Shown in pieces: positions 14,749 to 22,825 of a stretch of 23,750 nt of DNA. A program made the translations under genes and the position numbers. A model generated the notes under the pieces. It worked only from the letters and a program-made list of their open reading frames with translations, did no database searches and was not told where the DNA came from. Numbering within the stretch: position 1 is the first letter of the stretch; each line of letters opens with the position of its first letter. The stretch covers positions 1 through 23,750 of the forward strand of contig JAAZHP010000136.1 in assembly GCA_012510625.1 (NCBI GenBank), given 5' to 3'. The DNA comes from Bacillota bacterium (GTDB lineage: Bacteria; Bacillota; Dethiobacteria; DTU022).

Positions 14749-15402
14749 GTGACTGAAAGTATAGTTTCATTCTTGGAATATTTTTGGGGAATAAAGGGGC
14801 AGGTTGCCGAGCTTACCCTGCAGCATACCCTGCTTTCGCTCGCAGGCGTGCTGGCGGGCACCCTAACTGCAGTCCCGCTGGGCATATTTATCTCCAGGCG
14901 CCCTAAAATCAGCAATTATGTAATCGATATCGCGGGAATGCTCTATACCATACCATCGCTGGCCATACTCGGCTTTCTGCTTCCTTTCCTGGGGCTGGGC
15001 TGGCTCCCCACGATCGTGGCTCTTACAATCTATTCGTGGCTGCCCGTTTTAAGAAATACCTGCGCCGGGCTTCTCGGCGTTGATCCGGCGGCCAGGGAGG
15101 CGGCCCTGGGGATGGGCGCCACCTCAAGCCAGCTTCTATTCCGCGTGGAGCTGCCCATGGCCTTTCCCATCATCATGGCCGGGATACGCACAGTTGCCGT
15201 CCTCACTGTGGGGATCACGACCATGGGCGCTCTTGTAGCCGCGGGGGGGCTGGGGAACTTGATCTTTACCGGCATTTCCATGATGGACAACCGCATGATC
15301 CTGGCGGGAACAATTCCAGTTTCTGCGCTGGCCGTCCTTTTGGACAAGCTGCTGGGTATCATGGAGAATAGAGTAACCGTTAAGATGGGGGTTCGCGGGT
15401 AA
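14749..15402 (+). CDS. opuCB: Quaternary-amine/betaine ABC transporter permease (OpuCB-like)
   Basis: A 217-residue inner-membrane permease of the osmoprotectant/betaine uptake group. Five to six hydrophobic segments are visible (for example TLLSLAGVLAGTLTAVPLGIFIS and IPSLAILGFLLPFLGLGWLP). The cytoplasmic EAA-type loop reads DPAAREAALGMGATSSQLLFRVELPMAFPIIMAGIRT, which contacts the ATPase. The start is GTG 14749, with GGAGG 13 nt and AGGGG 2 nt upstream, so the exact start is slightly uncertain. It is the first of four transporter genes (permease, solute-binding protein, ATPase, permease) and resembles the other permease in the loop motif and overall length. The 82-nt gap before it has a small GC-rich stem but no T-run. 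Confidence 0.9.
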   Translation: MTESIVSFLEYFWGIKGQVAELTLQHTLLSLAGVLAGTLTAVPLGIFISRRPKISNYVIDIAGMLYTIPSLAILGFLLPFLGLGWLPTIVALTIYSWLPVLRNTCAGLLGVDPAAREAALGMGATSSQLLFRVELPMAFPIIMAGIRTVAVLTVGITTMGALVAAGGLGNLIFTGISMMDNRMILAGTIPVSALAVLLDKLLGIMENRVTVKMGVRG

Positions 15403-15434
15403 ACCCTGCTAAAAATAAAAGGAGGTTCTAGTTG

Positions 15435-16343
15435 ATGTTACCAAAACGCAGTATGACTTGGTTGTTGCTTTGTGTGGCCTTGATTGCGGTAATGTTCGGA
15501 GCAACCGGTTGCGGAGGGGGAGGAGAAGAGACCAAGGGCAAGGTGGTTATCGCCAGCAAACAGTTTGCCGAGAGCTTAACCCTTGCGCACATGGCGGCAA
15601 TGCTTATCGAGGCGGAAACCGGCCTGGAGGTAGATGTGAGCAAGATCGGCATGGGTGCAACAGAAATGCTGCATCCGGCCCTGGTTGAAGGACAGATCGA
15701 TCTCTATCCCGAGTACACGGGCACAGCATGGATGGTGGTCCTTGAAGGAGACGTAATTCACGACCGCCAGGAGATCTTTGAGAAAACAAAAGAGGCTTAC
15801 CAGGAGAAGTTCAGCATCACCTGCCTCGATCCCCTGGGCTTCCAGAATACCTTTGCTATTGCCATGCCCCAGGAGGTCTCTGATGAACTGGGCATCAAGA
15901 CGCTTTCCGACCTGGCGGAGCATAATGACTTAACTTTCGTCGGCGACTCCACCACCTTTACCCGGGCCGACGTTTACCTGGGACTGCAGGAAACCTACGG
16001 CATCGACATGAAGCAAAAAGTTGTGGACACCGCCTTCTTCTACGACGCGCTTGCCGAAGGGCACGGCCATGTAACCACCTGCTTCTCCACGGACGGCCGG
16101 CTGAAAGAATACCAGTTTGTCGTATTGGAAGACGATAAGAGCTTCTTCCCGCCGTACGATGCCATGTATGTGGTCCGCAGCGAAATATTGGAGAAGCATC
16201 CCGAAGTTGGCGAAGCCCTTGGGAAGCTGTCAAACTCTATTGACGAAGAGACCATGATTGATTTGAACTTCAAGGTGGAAGTGGAAAACCAGGATCCCGC
16301 TGACGTAGCGGAAGAATTCCTGAAGTCACGGGGGCTTATCTAA
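15435..16343 (+). CDS. opuCC: Quaternary-amine ABC transporter solute-binding lipoprotein (OpuCC/OsmF-like)
   Basis: A 302-residue lipoprotein. A Lys/Arg n-region and hydrophobic core end in a lipobox-like GATGC, with the lipidated Cys followed by a Gly-rich linker. The mature domain opens VVIASKQFAESLTLAHM and includes LVEGQIDLYPEYTGTAW, the hallmark of choline/betaine-binding OpuC and OsmF proteins, where Tyr and other aromatic residues cage the trimethylammonium group. The later HVTTCFSTDGRLKEYQFVVLEDD is also family-typical. It captures the substrate outside the membrane and hands it to the two permeases. ATG 15435 has GGAGG 9 nt upstream; TTG 15432 is a weaker alternative. A quaternary-amine ligand is family knowledge; its identity is not shown by the sequence. 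Confidence 0.92.
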   Translation: MLPKRSMTWLLLCVALIAVMFGATGCGGGGEETKGKVVIASKQFAESLTLAHMAAMLIEAETGLEVDVSKIGMGATEMLHPALVEGQIDLYPEYTGTAWMVVLEGDVIHDRQEIFEKTKEAYQEKFSITCLDPLGFQNTFAIAMPQEVSDELGIKTLSDLAEHNDLTFVGDSTTFTRADVYLGLQETYGIDMKQKVVDTAFFYDALAEGHGHVTTCFSTDGRLKEYQFVVLEDDKSFFPPYDAMYVVRSEILEKHPEVGEALGKLSNSIDEETMIDLNFKVEVENQDPADVAEEFLKSRGLI

Positions 16344-16362
16344 GACGAGGAGAGGTTAAATC

Positions 16363-17457
16363 ATGACAGGGAGCATAGAAGTAGAGCTCCAAAATGTGAG
16401 CAAGTTCTATGGCGAAGACAAGGTGGTAGACGAGGTTAGCTTCCATGTTAACCAGGGGGAGATATTTGTCCTCATCGGCCCCTCCGGTTGCGGCAAGACT
16501 ACCACTTTGAAAATGATTAACCAGATCGTTCCCCATACTTCAGGGCGCATACTTGTGAGAGGTAAGGATGTGACGGAGCTCGACACAGTCGAGCTCCGCC
16601 GCTCCATCGGTTACGTGATCCAATATATTGGCTTATTGCCGCACCTGACCATTCAGGACAACATTGCCTTTGTGCTGCAGTTGAAGAAATGCCCTAAAAA
16701 GATGCAGCGGGAACGGGCCATGGAACTTATTGAAACAGTGGGGCTGCCGGTTTCATACCTGGACCGCTATCCCCGGGAATTGAGCGGCGGCCAGCAGCAG
16801 CGCGTTGGTGTAGCCCGCGCCCTGGCGGCGGATCCTGAAATATTGTTGATGGACGAGCCCTTTGGGGCAGTTGACCCGGTAACCAGGGAGCAGCTGCAAA
16901 ATGAGCTGCTGCGCCTGCAGGAAACGATCCAGAAAACCATAGTCTTTGTGACCCATGATATCCAAGAGGCTTTCAAAATGGGCAATCGCATCGGCATCAT
17001 GCGCGGGGGCAAGCTTGTCACCATCGGCACGGCCATGGATATTGTCAAGGAGAGGGACGAATTTATCCGGAGCTTTATCGGCCAGGGGGCTGTATTCAGC
17101 GCCCTCGATACAATTCCTGTAACCCAGGCTTTATTGCGCGATCTTCCCGTCGTCAAGAAGGGAGCCCTTGTTGATCCTGCCGATTCATCCTTTAAAGGTT
17201 GGGAATACGCCTTTGTGCTGGATGACAATGGGCAAAGCCTGGGCTACGTCTCGCTGGCCGGGATGGAGGGGCCCGCAAAAATTGACCCGGAGAAGGTGCA
17301 ACCCCTTCCTTCACCCTCTCTCCCGGGCGATTCCTTGAAAAAGGCTCTCGAAGAGATGCTCTGGGGCAATCGAGGCTGGCTTCCCGTGGTTTCCGGCGAA
17401 GGAGCCTTCCTGGGGATTGTCTCTTTTCAATCCTGCGCATCCCTCTTGGCCCGTTAG
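16363..17457 (+). CDS. opuCA: Quaternary-amine ABC transporter ATP-binding protein with CBS-type C-terminus (OpuCA-like)
   Basis: A 364-residue ABC ATPase. Walker A GPSGCGKT (39-46), Q-loop Gln87, signature LSGGQ (140-144), Walker B LLMDEP (161-166) and switch His198 are all intact. Residues about 240-364 form a C-terminal extension with features of a CBS-domain pair (YAFVLDDNGQSLGYVSL; WLPVVSGEGAFLGIVS), as in OpuCA and OpuAA, where CBS domains sense ionic strength or cyclic di-AMP. ATG 16363 has GAGGAGAGG upstream. It energises import through the two flanking permeases. The CBS pair is kept although the genetic context is catabolic, so activity may also be tuned by osmotic state. Confidence 0.94.
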   Translation: MTGSIEVELQNVSKFYGEDKVVDEVSFHVNQGEIFVLIGPSGCGKTTTLKMINQIVPHTSGRILVRGKDVTELDTVELRRSIGYVIQYIGLLPHLTIQDNIAFVLQLKKCPKKMQRERAMELIETVGLPVSYLDRYPRELSGGQQQRVGVARALAADPEILLMDEPFGAVDPVTREQLQNELLRLQETIQKTIVFVTHDIQEAFKMGNRIGIMRGGKLVTIGTAMDIVKERDEFIRSFIGQGAVFSALDTIPVTQALLRDLPVVKKGALVDPADSSFKGWEYAFVLDDNGQSLGYVSLAGMEGPAKIDPEKVQPLPSPSLPGDSLKKALEEMLWGNRGWLPVVSGEGAFLGIVSFQSCASLLAR

Positions 17458-17475
17458 GGGAGGTATTGAGCTTTT

Positions 17476-18141
17476 GTGAAGAGCGACTATCTGTGGATAA
17501 AGGTATGGAATTACATTGTTACCAAGAGCGATTTCTGGATCTCCATGCTCGGATCACACGTTAAGCTGGTCATCTGGGCCAGCTGCATCGTGATTATACT
17601 CGGTGTGCCCATCGGCATTCTAATTTCGCGCTACAAGTCTTTGCGGGAACCCGTTCTCAACGTTATCGGCGTGCTCTACACCATTCCTATACTGGGGCTT
17701 TTTGGCTTCCTCATCCCGCTCATGGGAATCGGTTTAAAGCCGGCCTTAATTGCCCTGACCATTTACGGCATTTTGCCGGTGATCCGGAATGCCTGTGTGG
17801 GCATTGAGAATGTCTCCCCATCGGTTAAAGAGGCGGCAGTGGGCATGGGCGCCAATGGGACCCAGCTCCTCTTCAGGGTGGAGCTGCCCCTGGCTTTACC
17901 GGTTATATTTGCCGGCATTCGCACGGCCATAGTAATGAATTTTTCAGTAGCCACCTATGCCGTATTTATCGGCGCCGCCGGCATGGGCACAATTATTTTG
18001 GTGGGCATGCGCACATTTAATGACGGCATGCTCGTGGCGGGGACTGTTTTGCTGGCAGTGACCACGGTTTTGCTTGACCGCCTGCTGGGCTGGCTGGAAA
18101 AGATTGTTCAAAGGAAATATGGGATGGAAAGCGCCGATTGA
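17476..18141 (+). CDS. opuCD: Quaternary-amine/betaine ABC transporter permease (OpuCD-like)
   Basis: A 221-residue second permease. It has GVLYTIPILGLFGFLIPLMGIG, and the ATPase-contact loop SPSVKEAAVGMGANGTQLLFRVELPLALPVIFAGIRTA, closely parallel to the first permease, so the two probably form a heterodimeric channel. About six membrane segments are visible. The start is GTG 17476, with GGGGAGG 12 nt upstream and only 18 nt after the ATPase stop. It completes the transporter module; the next gene begins 28 nt after its stop, so transport and catabolic genes share one transcript. Confidence 0.92.
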   Translation: MKSDYLWIKVWNYIVTKSDFWISMLGSHVKLVIWASCIVIILGVPIGILISRYKSLREPVLNVIGVLYTIPILGLFGFLIPLMGIGLKPALIALTIYGILPVIRNACVGIENVSPSVKEAAVGMGANGTQLLFRVELPLALPVIFAGIRTAIVMNFSVATYAVFIGAAGMGTIILVGMRTFNDGMLVAGTVLLAVTTVLLDRLLGWLEKIVQRKYGMESAD

Positions 18142-18169
18142 TTAATATCAACCGGCGGAGTGCGGCGAT

Positions 18170-19363
18170 ATGCTTCTAAGCACCAGGCAATTTAGCTTTA
18201 GCTACCCCGTTTGGGTGGAATTTGGCTGCGGCATCTCCAGGAGAATCCATGAGAAAGCGGCGGCGCTAAAAAGAGAGAAAGCCATAGTTGTCAGCGACCC
18301 CGGAATCGCCCGGGCCGGCCTTCTGGAGCCCATTGTGGCCTCTTTAGAGGGAACCGGCCTGCAGACAACCCTCTTTACCGGGGTGGAGCCGGACCCCTGC
18401 GGCGAGATCTGCGATGGCGTTGCGGCCATGGCTAAAGAGAGTTGTGAGCATACTTTCTTTGTGGCTGTGGGGGGCGGCAGCGTCATCGACACGGTCAAGG
18501 CTGCCGTGGTAGTGGCTGCCCATGGCGGCAGTGCCCTCGATTACCGGCGCGGGGGAAAGAAGATTGAAAAAAACTGTCCCCCCTATATCGCCATTCCCAC
18601 TACGGCCGGAACGGGCGCCGAGGTCTCGCCCTACACGGTCATTTCCGATCCCCCCAGGAAGAAAAAGCTTGTCCTGGAGGGGCCGCAGCTCTGGCCCCGC
18701 TATGCGCTGCTCGATCCCGAGTTGACCCTGGGGCTTCCGCCCAGGGTTACCGCAGAGACGGGAATGGATGCGCTGACCAACGTAATTGAAGCGTATACTT
18801 CCACCGGCACGGACCCCTTTGCCCAGGCCCTTGCGCTGAAGGGAGCGGCCATGATTGGCCAATGGCTGCGCAAGGCGGTGGCCCAGCCGCAAAATCTCGA
18901 GGCCAGGTCAAACATGCTGGTGGCAAGCATGTTCGGGGGGCTATGCTTTGATTATGCCGGGCTCGGCGCGGTGCATGCCTGCAGCCATCCCCTGGGCGCA
19001 CACTTCGGACTGAGCCACGGTTTGGCCACTGCCATAATGCTGCCGGCGGTGATGGAATTTAACCTCATGGCCTGCCCGGAGCTTTACCGGGACATTGCCG
19101 TAGCCTTGGGTGTTGACATTAGCGGGATGAATCTTTTTGGCGCCGCGGAGGCGGCACCCCGGGCCGTGCGGCGATTGATGGACGACCTGGGCCTTCCCCG
19201 GACCCTGCAGGAGCTAAACATCCCCGAAGAGGAGCTGCCCCTGCTGGCCCGGGAATCGATGCAGGAAAGGGCCAACCTTTGCACCAACCCCCGCGTTCCC
19301 GATGAATCGCAGATGCTCTCCGTTTTTTACCGGGCCTACCATGGTCATAGCGGCAGGAAATAG
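18170..19363 (+). CDS. Iron-containing alcohol dehydrogenase family protein with one altered metal ligand
   Basis: A 397-residue group III (Fe-ADH) dehydrogenase. The nucleotide-binding region has VAVGGGSVIDTVKA (98-111) and IPTTAGTGAEVSPYTV (142-157). In the metal site Asp200 (GMDALTN), His273 (CSHPLGAHFG) and His283 (LSHG) are kept, but the position usually His four residues after Asp200 is Asn204 (codon AAC 18779-18781). The family oxidises alcohols or 2-, 3- or 4-hydroxy acids with NAD(P), or reduces aldehydes. Loss of one ligand suggests weaker or different metal use, as in family members that do not depend on iron. ATG 18170 has GGCGGAG about 13 nt upstream. In the operon it may oxidise a hydroxy acid or aldehyde from substrate breakdown. 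Confidence 0.87.
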   Translation: MLLSTRQFSFSYPVWVEFGCGISRRIHEKAAALKREKAIVVSDPGIARAGLLEPIVASLEGTGLQTTLFTGVEPDPCGEICDGVAAMAKESCEHTFFVAVGGGSVIDTVKAAVVVAAHGGSALDYRRGGKKIEKNCPPYIAIPTTAGTGAEVSPYTVISDPPRKKKLVLEGPQLWPRYALLDPELTLGLPPRVTAETGMDALTNVIEAYTSTGTDPFAQALALKGAAMIGQWLRKAVAQPQNLEARSNMLVASMFGGLCFDYAGLGAVHACSHPLGAHFGLSHGLATAIMLPAVMEFNLMACPELYRDIAVALGVDISGMNLFGAAEAAPRAVRRLMDDLGLPRTLQELNIPEEELPLLARESMQERANLCTNPRVPDESQMLSVFYRAYHGHSGRK

Positions 19364-19404
19364 GGGGGTGTTCCTGGAACTACTAGGGTGCCGGGAGGGG
19401 TAGG

Positions 19405-20403
19405 ATGAGCAAGCATATTCTTCATTACGTCGATGCCCACGTGGGAGGGGAGCCCTTGCGGCTCATTATTCGAGGCCCGCAGCTTAAGGGGACGAGCTTG
19501 CTGGAAAAGCGCGAATACATGATGAAGCGCTATGATTTTATCCGCACAGCCGCCCTGCTGGAGCCCCGGGGCCATGATGATATGTACGGCGCCGTGGCCG
19601 TAGACCCCTGCCACCCCGAAGCCGACCTGGGCGTCATCTTTATTGACGGCGCTTTTTATAATAACATGTGCGGCCATGGAGCCATGGCCATAGCCACAAT
19701 TGCCGTTGAGCTTGGCCTGGTGCCGGTGAAAGGGCCGCTGACCACTGTGACCCTGGAAACAGGCGCGGGCCTGGTTAGTGTCGAAGTGGGGGTAAAGAAT
19801 GGAGGCGCCGGCGAAGCCACCCTCAAGGGAGTGCCTTCCTTTCTTTACCGGGGTGAAGTGCCCGTTCAGCTGCCCGGCGGCGAGATTTTAGTGGACATCG
19901 CCTTCGGCGGCAATTTTTTTGTTATCGTGGAGATGGATCAGCTGGGGCTGAAACATTCCAAGGAAAACATCCCCGGCTTCATCCGCCGGGGGCTGGCCAT
20001 ACGGGAAGAGGTAAATCAAAACCTCTCCGTCGTTCACCCCGAAAAGCCCCATATCAACTTTGTTGAAGATATCCTCTTTGTTAAGGAGCCGCAGTTTTCC
20101 GGCGATACCCATAAAAGCCTGGTTGTCCTCGGGCACGCCGCGGTGGATCGCTCTCCCTGCGGGACGGGAACCTGCGCCCGCATGGCTGCCCTTTATGCCC
20201 GGGGAGCGCTGGGCAAGGGCGATCTTTTCTACCACGAAAGCATTACCGGGGCGATTTTTGAAGGGACGGTGCTGGAGGAGACCGCGGTAGGCGGGCTTCC
20301 GGCCATCCTGCCCCAGGTAAAGGGAAGGGCCTTTTTGACCGGCGCGGGCCAATTAATCATCGACGCGGCCGATCCCCTTAAACATGGCTTTTCGCTGCGC
20401 TAG
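19405..20403 (+). CDS. Proline racemase / hydroxyproline 2-epimerase family protein
   Basis: A 332-residue member of the proline racemase superfamily. Both catalytic cysteines are present: Cys89 in NNMCGHGAMAIAT and Cys252 in DRSPCGTGTCARMA. The PRGHDDMYGA motif is also kept. Two cysteines mean racemase or epimerase activity, whereas trans-3-hydroxyproline dehydratases of this family have Thr in the second position. Substrates in the family are proline, 4-hydroxyproline and 3-hydroxyproline. ATG 19405 follows GGGAGGGG. It is the last gene of the operon and its TAG overlaps the stop of the convergent FAD oxidase. With MttB homologues and a betaine transporter in the same operon, a proline-derived betaine (stachydrine or a hydroxyproline betaine) is one plausible growth substrate; this is inference. 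Confidence 0.88.
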   Translation: MSKHILHYVDAHVGGEPLRLIIRGPQLKGTSLLEKREYMMKRYDFIRTAALLEPRGHDDMYGAVAVDPCHPEADLGVIFIDGAFYNNMCGHGAMAIATIAVELGLVPVKGPLTTVTLETGAGLVSVEVGVKNGGAGEATLKGVPSFLYRGEVPVQLPGGEILVDIAFGGNFFVIVEMDQLGLKHSKENIPGFIRRGLAIREEVNQNLSVVHPEKPHINFVEDILFVKEPQFSGDTHKSLVVLGHAAVDRSPCGTGTCARMAALYARGALGKGDLFYHESITGAIFEGTVLEETAVGGLPAILPQVKGRAFLTGAGQLIIDAADPLKHGFSLR

Positions 20404-21845
20404 CCGTTTTCACGAGGGGGCGGCAGGAGGGTGCCCCGGTTCCACAGCCCCGCGGGATCGTAGTGCTCCTTGAGCCTATGCAAATCTTCCAGGTATGCGC
20501 CGGGCGCCATCTGCAGGAAAAGCTCCCTTTTGAGCTTGCCGATGCCGTGCTGCCGGTCCACCTTGCCCCGGCTGCCCGCCAGCTCCCGCGCCCACTGCGC
20601 CATGAGCCGCCGCCCCTGTTCATACTGGGCATAGCTTTCCGGCAGCAGGTTTACCCGGAGGCGGCTTCCCAGGATATGGCCGTAGATGGCTGCCTTCAGC
20701 CCCGCGCTGTAACAGCCGGCCTCGTATTTTTCCACCACGCCGGCGAAGTCTTCATCGCCCGCTTCCAGGTAAATTTCCAGCCCGGTCAGGCGCGGCTCCG
20801 AGAGCCTGGCCTTTACCAGGTGAAAGTTCACCGCTGCCGCCGCGGCATGGCGGAAGTCTCTCATCTTCTCCACGCCGCTTTCGCCGCTCACCGCCCAGGC
20901 CCGGTCGGGATCGCAGTTTGATTCGGCGGCCATATCGGCCAGCCTGCCGGCAATTTCCAGGGCGGCCTCTTCCTCGCCGCAATGGGCTTCCAGGTAGACC
21001 GCCGCCAAAACCCCGGGGTCCAGGGGCGGCGCCGTATTTAAGCTCTCCGCCGTTTCTCCATGCTCCTCCATCAATTGCAGGGTTGAGCGGTCCATGTATT
21101 CGGCGGCTGCCAGGCCGAGCTGCATCAGCTCGCCCCGGCTCCTCTTCAGCTTTTCCACAAAGGCGTAGAGCGCCTTCTTCTGTTCAAAGTAGAACATAAA
21201 GCCCCAGCTGTGCCGCGGCCTGGGCTGCAGCTGCAGGGTAAGCCCGCTGAGGACGCCGAAGATGCCCTCGCCGCCGATGAAGAGGTCCAGCAGGTCCATC
21301 TTTTCCCCGCCGAGGGACACAAGCTGCTCGCCCCGGCGCAGCTCCATGACGCGCCCGCCGGCGAGGACGATCCGCGCTCCCGCAACATGCCGGCCCGTGT
21401 TCCCGTAGCGCGGGGCGCAGATACCCCGGGCGCCGCTGGAGACGATCCCGCCTACGGAGGCCGAGGCTTCCGTGGGATCCGGGGGCCAGAAGAGCTCCGC
21501 TTCGCTCTTCAGCCGCTTGATCTCCTGCCTCAATTGCAGCAGCGATATGCCGGGCTCCACTTCCAGGAGAAATTCGCCGCCGCAGCCCCGGGAAAGCTCG
21601 CCGGCGCGGCTCATCCGGGAGAGGTTGAGCAGGCAGCCCCCCGCCGGTACGGCGCCCCCGGCAAGGCCCGTCCTTCCGCCCTGGATGGTGGCGGCGGCCC
21701 CGCTCCTCTGGGCCCAGGCGGCAAATTCCCGGATATCGGCCTCGCTTTCCGGAAAAAAGATGCCCTCGGCCCAGCCCTGCAGCCTCGATTCATCGGAAAG
21801 GTAATCCTGGTATTTCTCGTCCACGGTGTATATTTTTTCTTCCAC
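20400..21845 (-). CDS. FAD-linked oxidase, GlcD/alkyl-DHAP-synthase-like
   Basis: A 481-residue PCMH-type flavoprotein. The FAD-binding domain holds ATIQGGRTGLAGGAVP (52-67), PPDPTEASASVGGIVSSGARG and FIGGEGIFGVLSGLTL. The C-terminal FAD-oxidase domain ends HGIGKLKRE...YDPAGLWNRGTLLP. In lactate/glycolate oxidases the motif GHxGDGNxH binds a metal and the substrate; here the same place reads YGHILGSRLRVNLLP, so the Asp and second His are missing. Its substrate is thus probably not a simple 2-hydroxy acid. The start is GTG 21845, 5 nt after the EtfA stop, with GGGAGA 11 nt upstream. It is the last gene of the Etf operon and probably passes hydride-derived electrons to EtfAB. Confidence 0.85.
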   Translation of the reverse strand: MEEKIYTVDEKYQDYLSDESRLQGWAEGIFFPESEADIREFAAWAQRSGAAATIQGGRTGLAGGAVPAGGCLLNLSRMSRAGELSRGCGGEFLLEVEPGISLLQLRQEIKRLKSEAELFWPPDPTEASASVGGIVSSGARGICAPRYGNTGRHVAGARIVLAGGRVMELRRGEQLVSLGGEKMDLLDLFIGGEGIFGVLSGLTLQLQPRPRHSWGFMFYFEQKKALYAFVEKLKRSRGELMQLGLAAAEYMDRSTLQLMEEHGETAESLNTAPPLDPGVLAAVYLEAHCGEEEAALEIAGRLADMAAESNCDPDRAWAVSGESGVEKMRDFRHAAAAAVNFHLVKARLSEPRLTGLEIYLEAGDEDFAGVVEKYEAGCYSAGLKAAIYGHILGSRLRVNLLPESYAQYEQGRRLMAQWARELAGSRGKVDRQHGIGKLKRELFLQMAPGAYLEDLHRLKEHYDPAGLWNRGTLLPPPRENG

Positions 21846-21850
21846 GGGTT

Positions 21851-22825
21851 TTATTCTCCCTTGGCCTTGAGCTCCCGCTCCTGCCTGATTAAGCGCAGCA
21901 GCTCCTCCAGCACCGCCTCGTAATCATCGATCACCGCCACGTCGGCGGTTTGTACCAGCGGCGCAAATTCATCTATGTTAAGGGCCACGATATGCTTGCT
22001 TTTCTCAATGCCGGCGTAAAAGGCGGCGGCGCCGGACACCCCGGCGGCGATGCAGAGTCGCGGCCGGCTTATCACCCCCGAGGCCCCGATGAGAGCGCTT
22101 AGCGGCGCCCAGGCGTTCATCGCTACCGGCCGGCTGACCCCGAAAGCGGCGCCCAGTTCTGCCGCTGCCTGCTTGAATTTCTCGGTCTTCTCCTTGCTGC
22201 CGACGCCCCGCCCTGCGGCCATGATAAAGGAAGCCTGTTCCAGGCCGCCGCCGCCCGCCTCTTTAAATTCCAGCTCCCGGCAGAAAGATGCTTCCGCCGC
22301 TCCCCTCATGTCGAGCTCTGCCATCTCCCGGACCTTGACGGCGCGCCGGCGCTGACCGGCACCGCCCCGGGCGATGGAGAGGCAGTATGGCTTCCGCCGC
22401 AGCTCCAGCCGCGCCTGCAGGTAGCCGGAGTAGACTGTTTTGCAGCAGACCGGCGGCTCCTGCGCCGCTTCCAGCTTCTGCACCGCCGTGAGGGAGCTGC
22501 CCCCCAGGCGGCAGGCGAGGCGCACCGCCAGCTCGCTGCCGCTGTAGCCGCCGGGGAAGAGGTAGAGGGGGGTGGGGTTATCTTGCGCCAGCCGGGCCAG
22601 GGCGGAGAGGAAAAATTCCGGCTGGTAGCGCTCCACCCTTACCAGCAGCAGATATTCCGCGGGGAAGAGGGCGGCCAGCTCATCTTTTTTCTCAGGCGCG
22701 CTGTAGAAAATGATGCAGCGCCCCGGCGCCGCGGCGCCCAGGTTGGTTTCGATGAAGGCGGCCAGTTCTTCGGCCTGGCTCTGCACGGTGCGCGAACAGC
22801 CGTTTAAGACAACCGTGTAGTTCAT
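21851..22825 (-). CDS. etfA: Electron transfer flavoprotein alpha subunit
   Basis: A 324-residue EtfA. The C-terminal FAD domain (about 200-312) has the family pattern GRGVGS (205-210), GVSRPVAMNAW, GVSGAAAFYAGIEKSKHIVALN (262-283) and VADxxxIDDYEAVLEELL-like end. The usual GQTG motif that contacts FAD is replaced by GASG (247-250). The N-terminal half is divergent and rich in Ala, Arg and Cys. No ferredoxin domain is fused. ATG 22825 overlaps the EtfB TGA as ATGA, a translational coupling, and is preferred to GTG 22840 inside etfB. With EtfB it should carry electrons from the FAD oxidases to a quinone or another acceptor, or take part in bifurcation; the sequence does not decide this. Confidence 0.85.
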   Translation of the reverse strand: MNYTVVLNGCSRTVQSQAEELAAFIETNLGAAAPGRCIIFYSAPEKKDELAALFPAEYLLLVRVERYQPEFFLSALARLAQDNPTPLYLFPGGYSGSELAVRLACRLGGSSLTAVQKLEAAQEPPVCCKTVYSGYLQARLELRRKPYCLSIARGGAGQRRRAVKVREMAELDMRGAAEASFCRELEFKEAGGGGLEQASFIMAAGRGVGSKEKTEKFKQAAAELGAAFGVSRPVAMNAWAPLSALIGASGVISRPRLCIAAGVSGAAAFYAGIEKSKHIVALNIDEFAPLVQTADVAVIDDYEAVLEELLRLIRQERELKAKGE

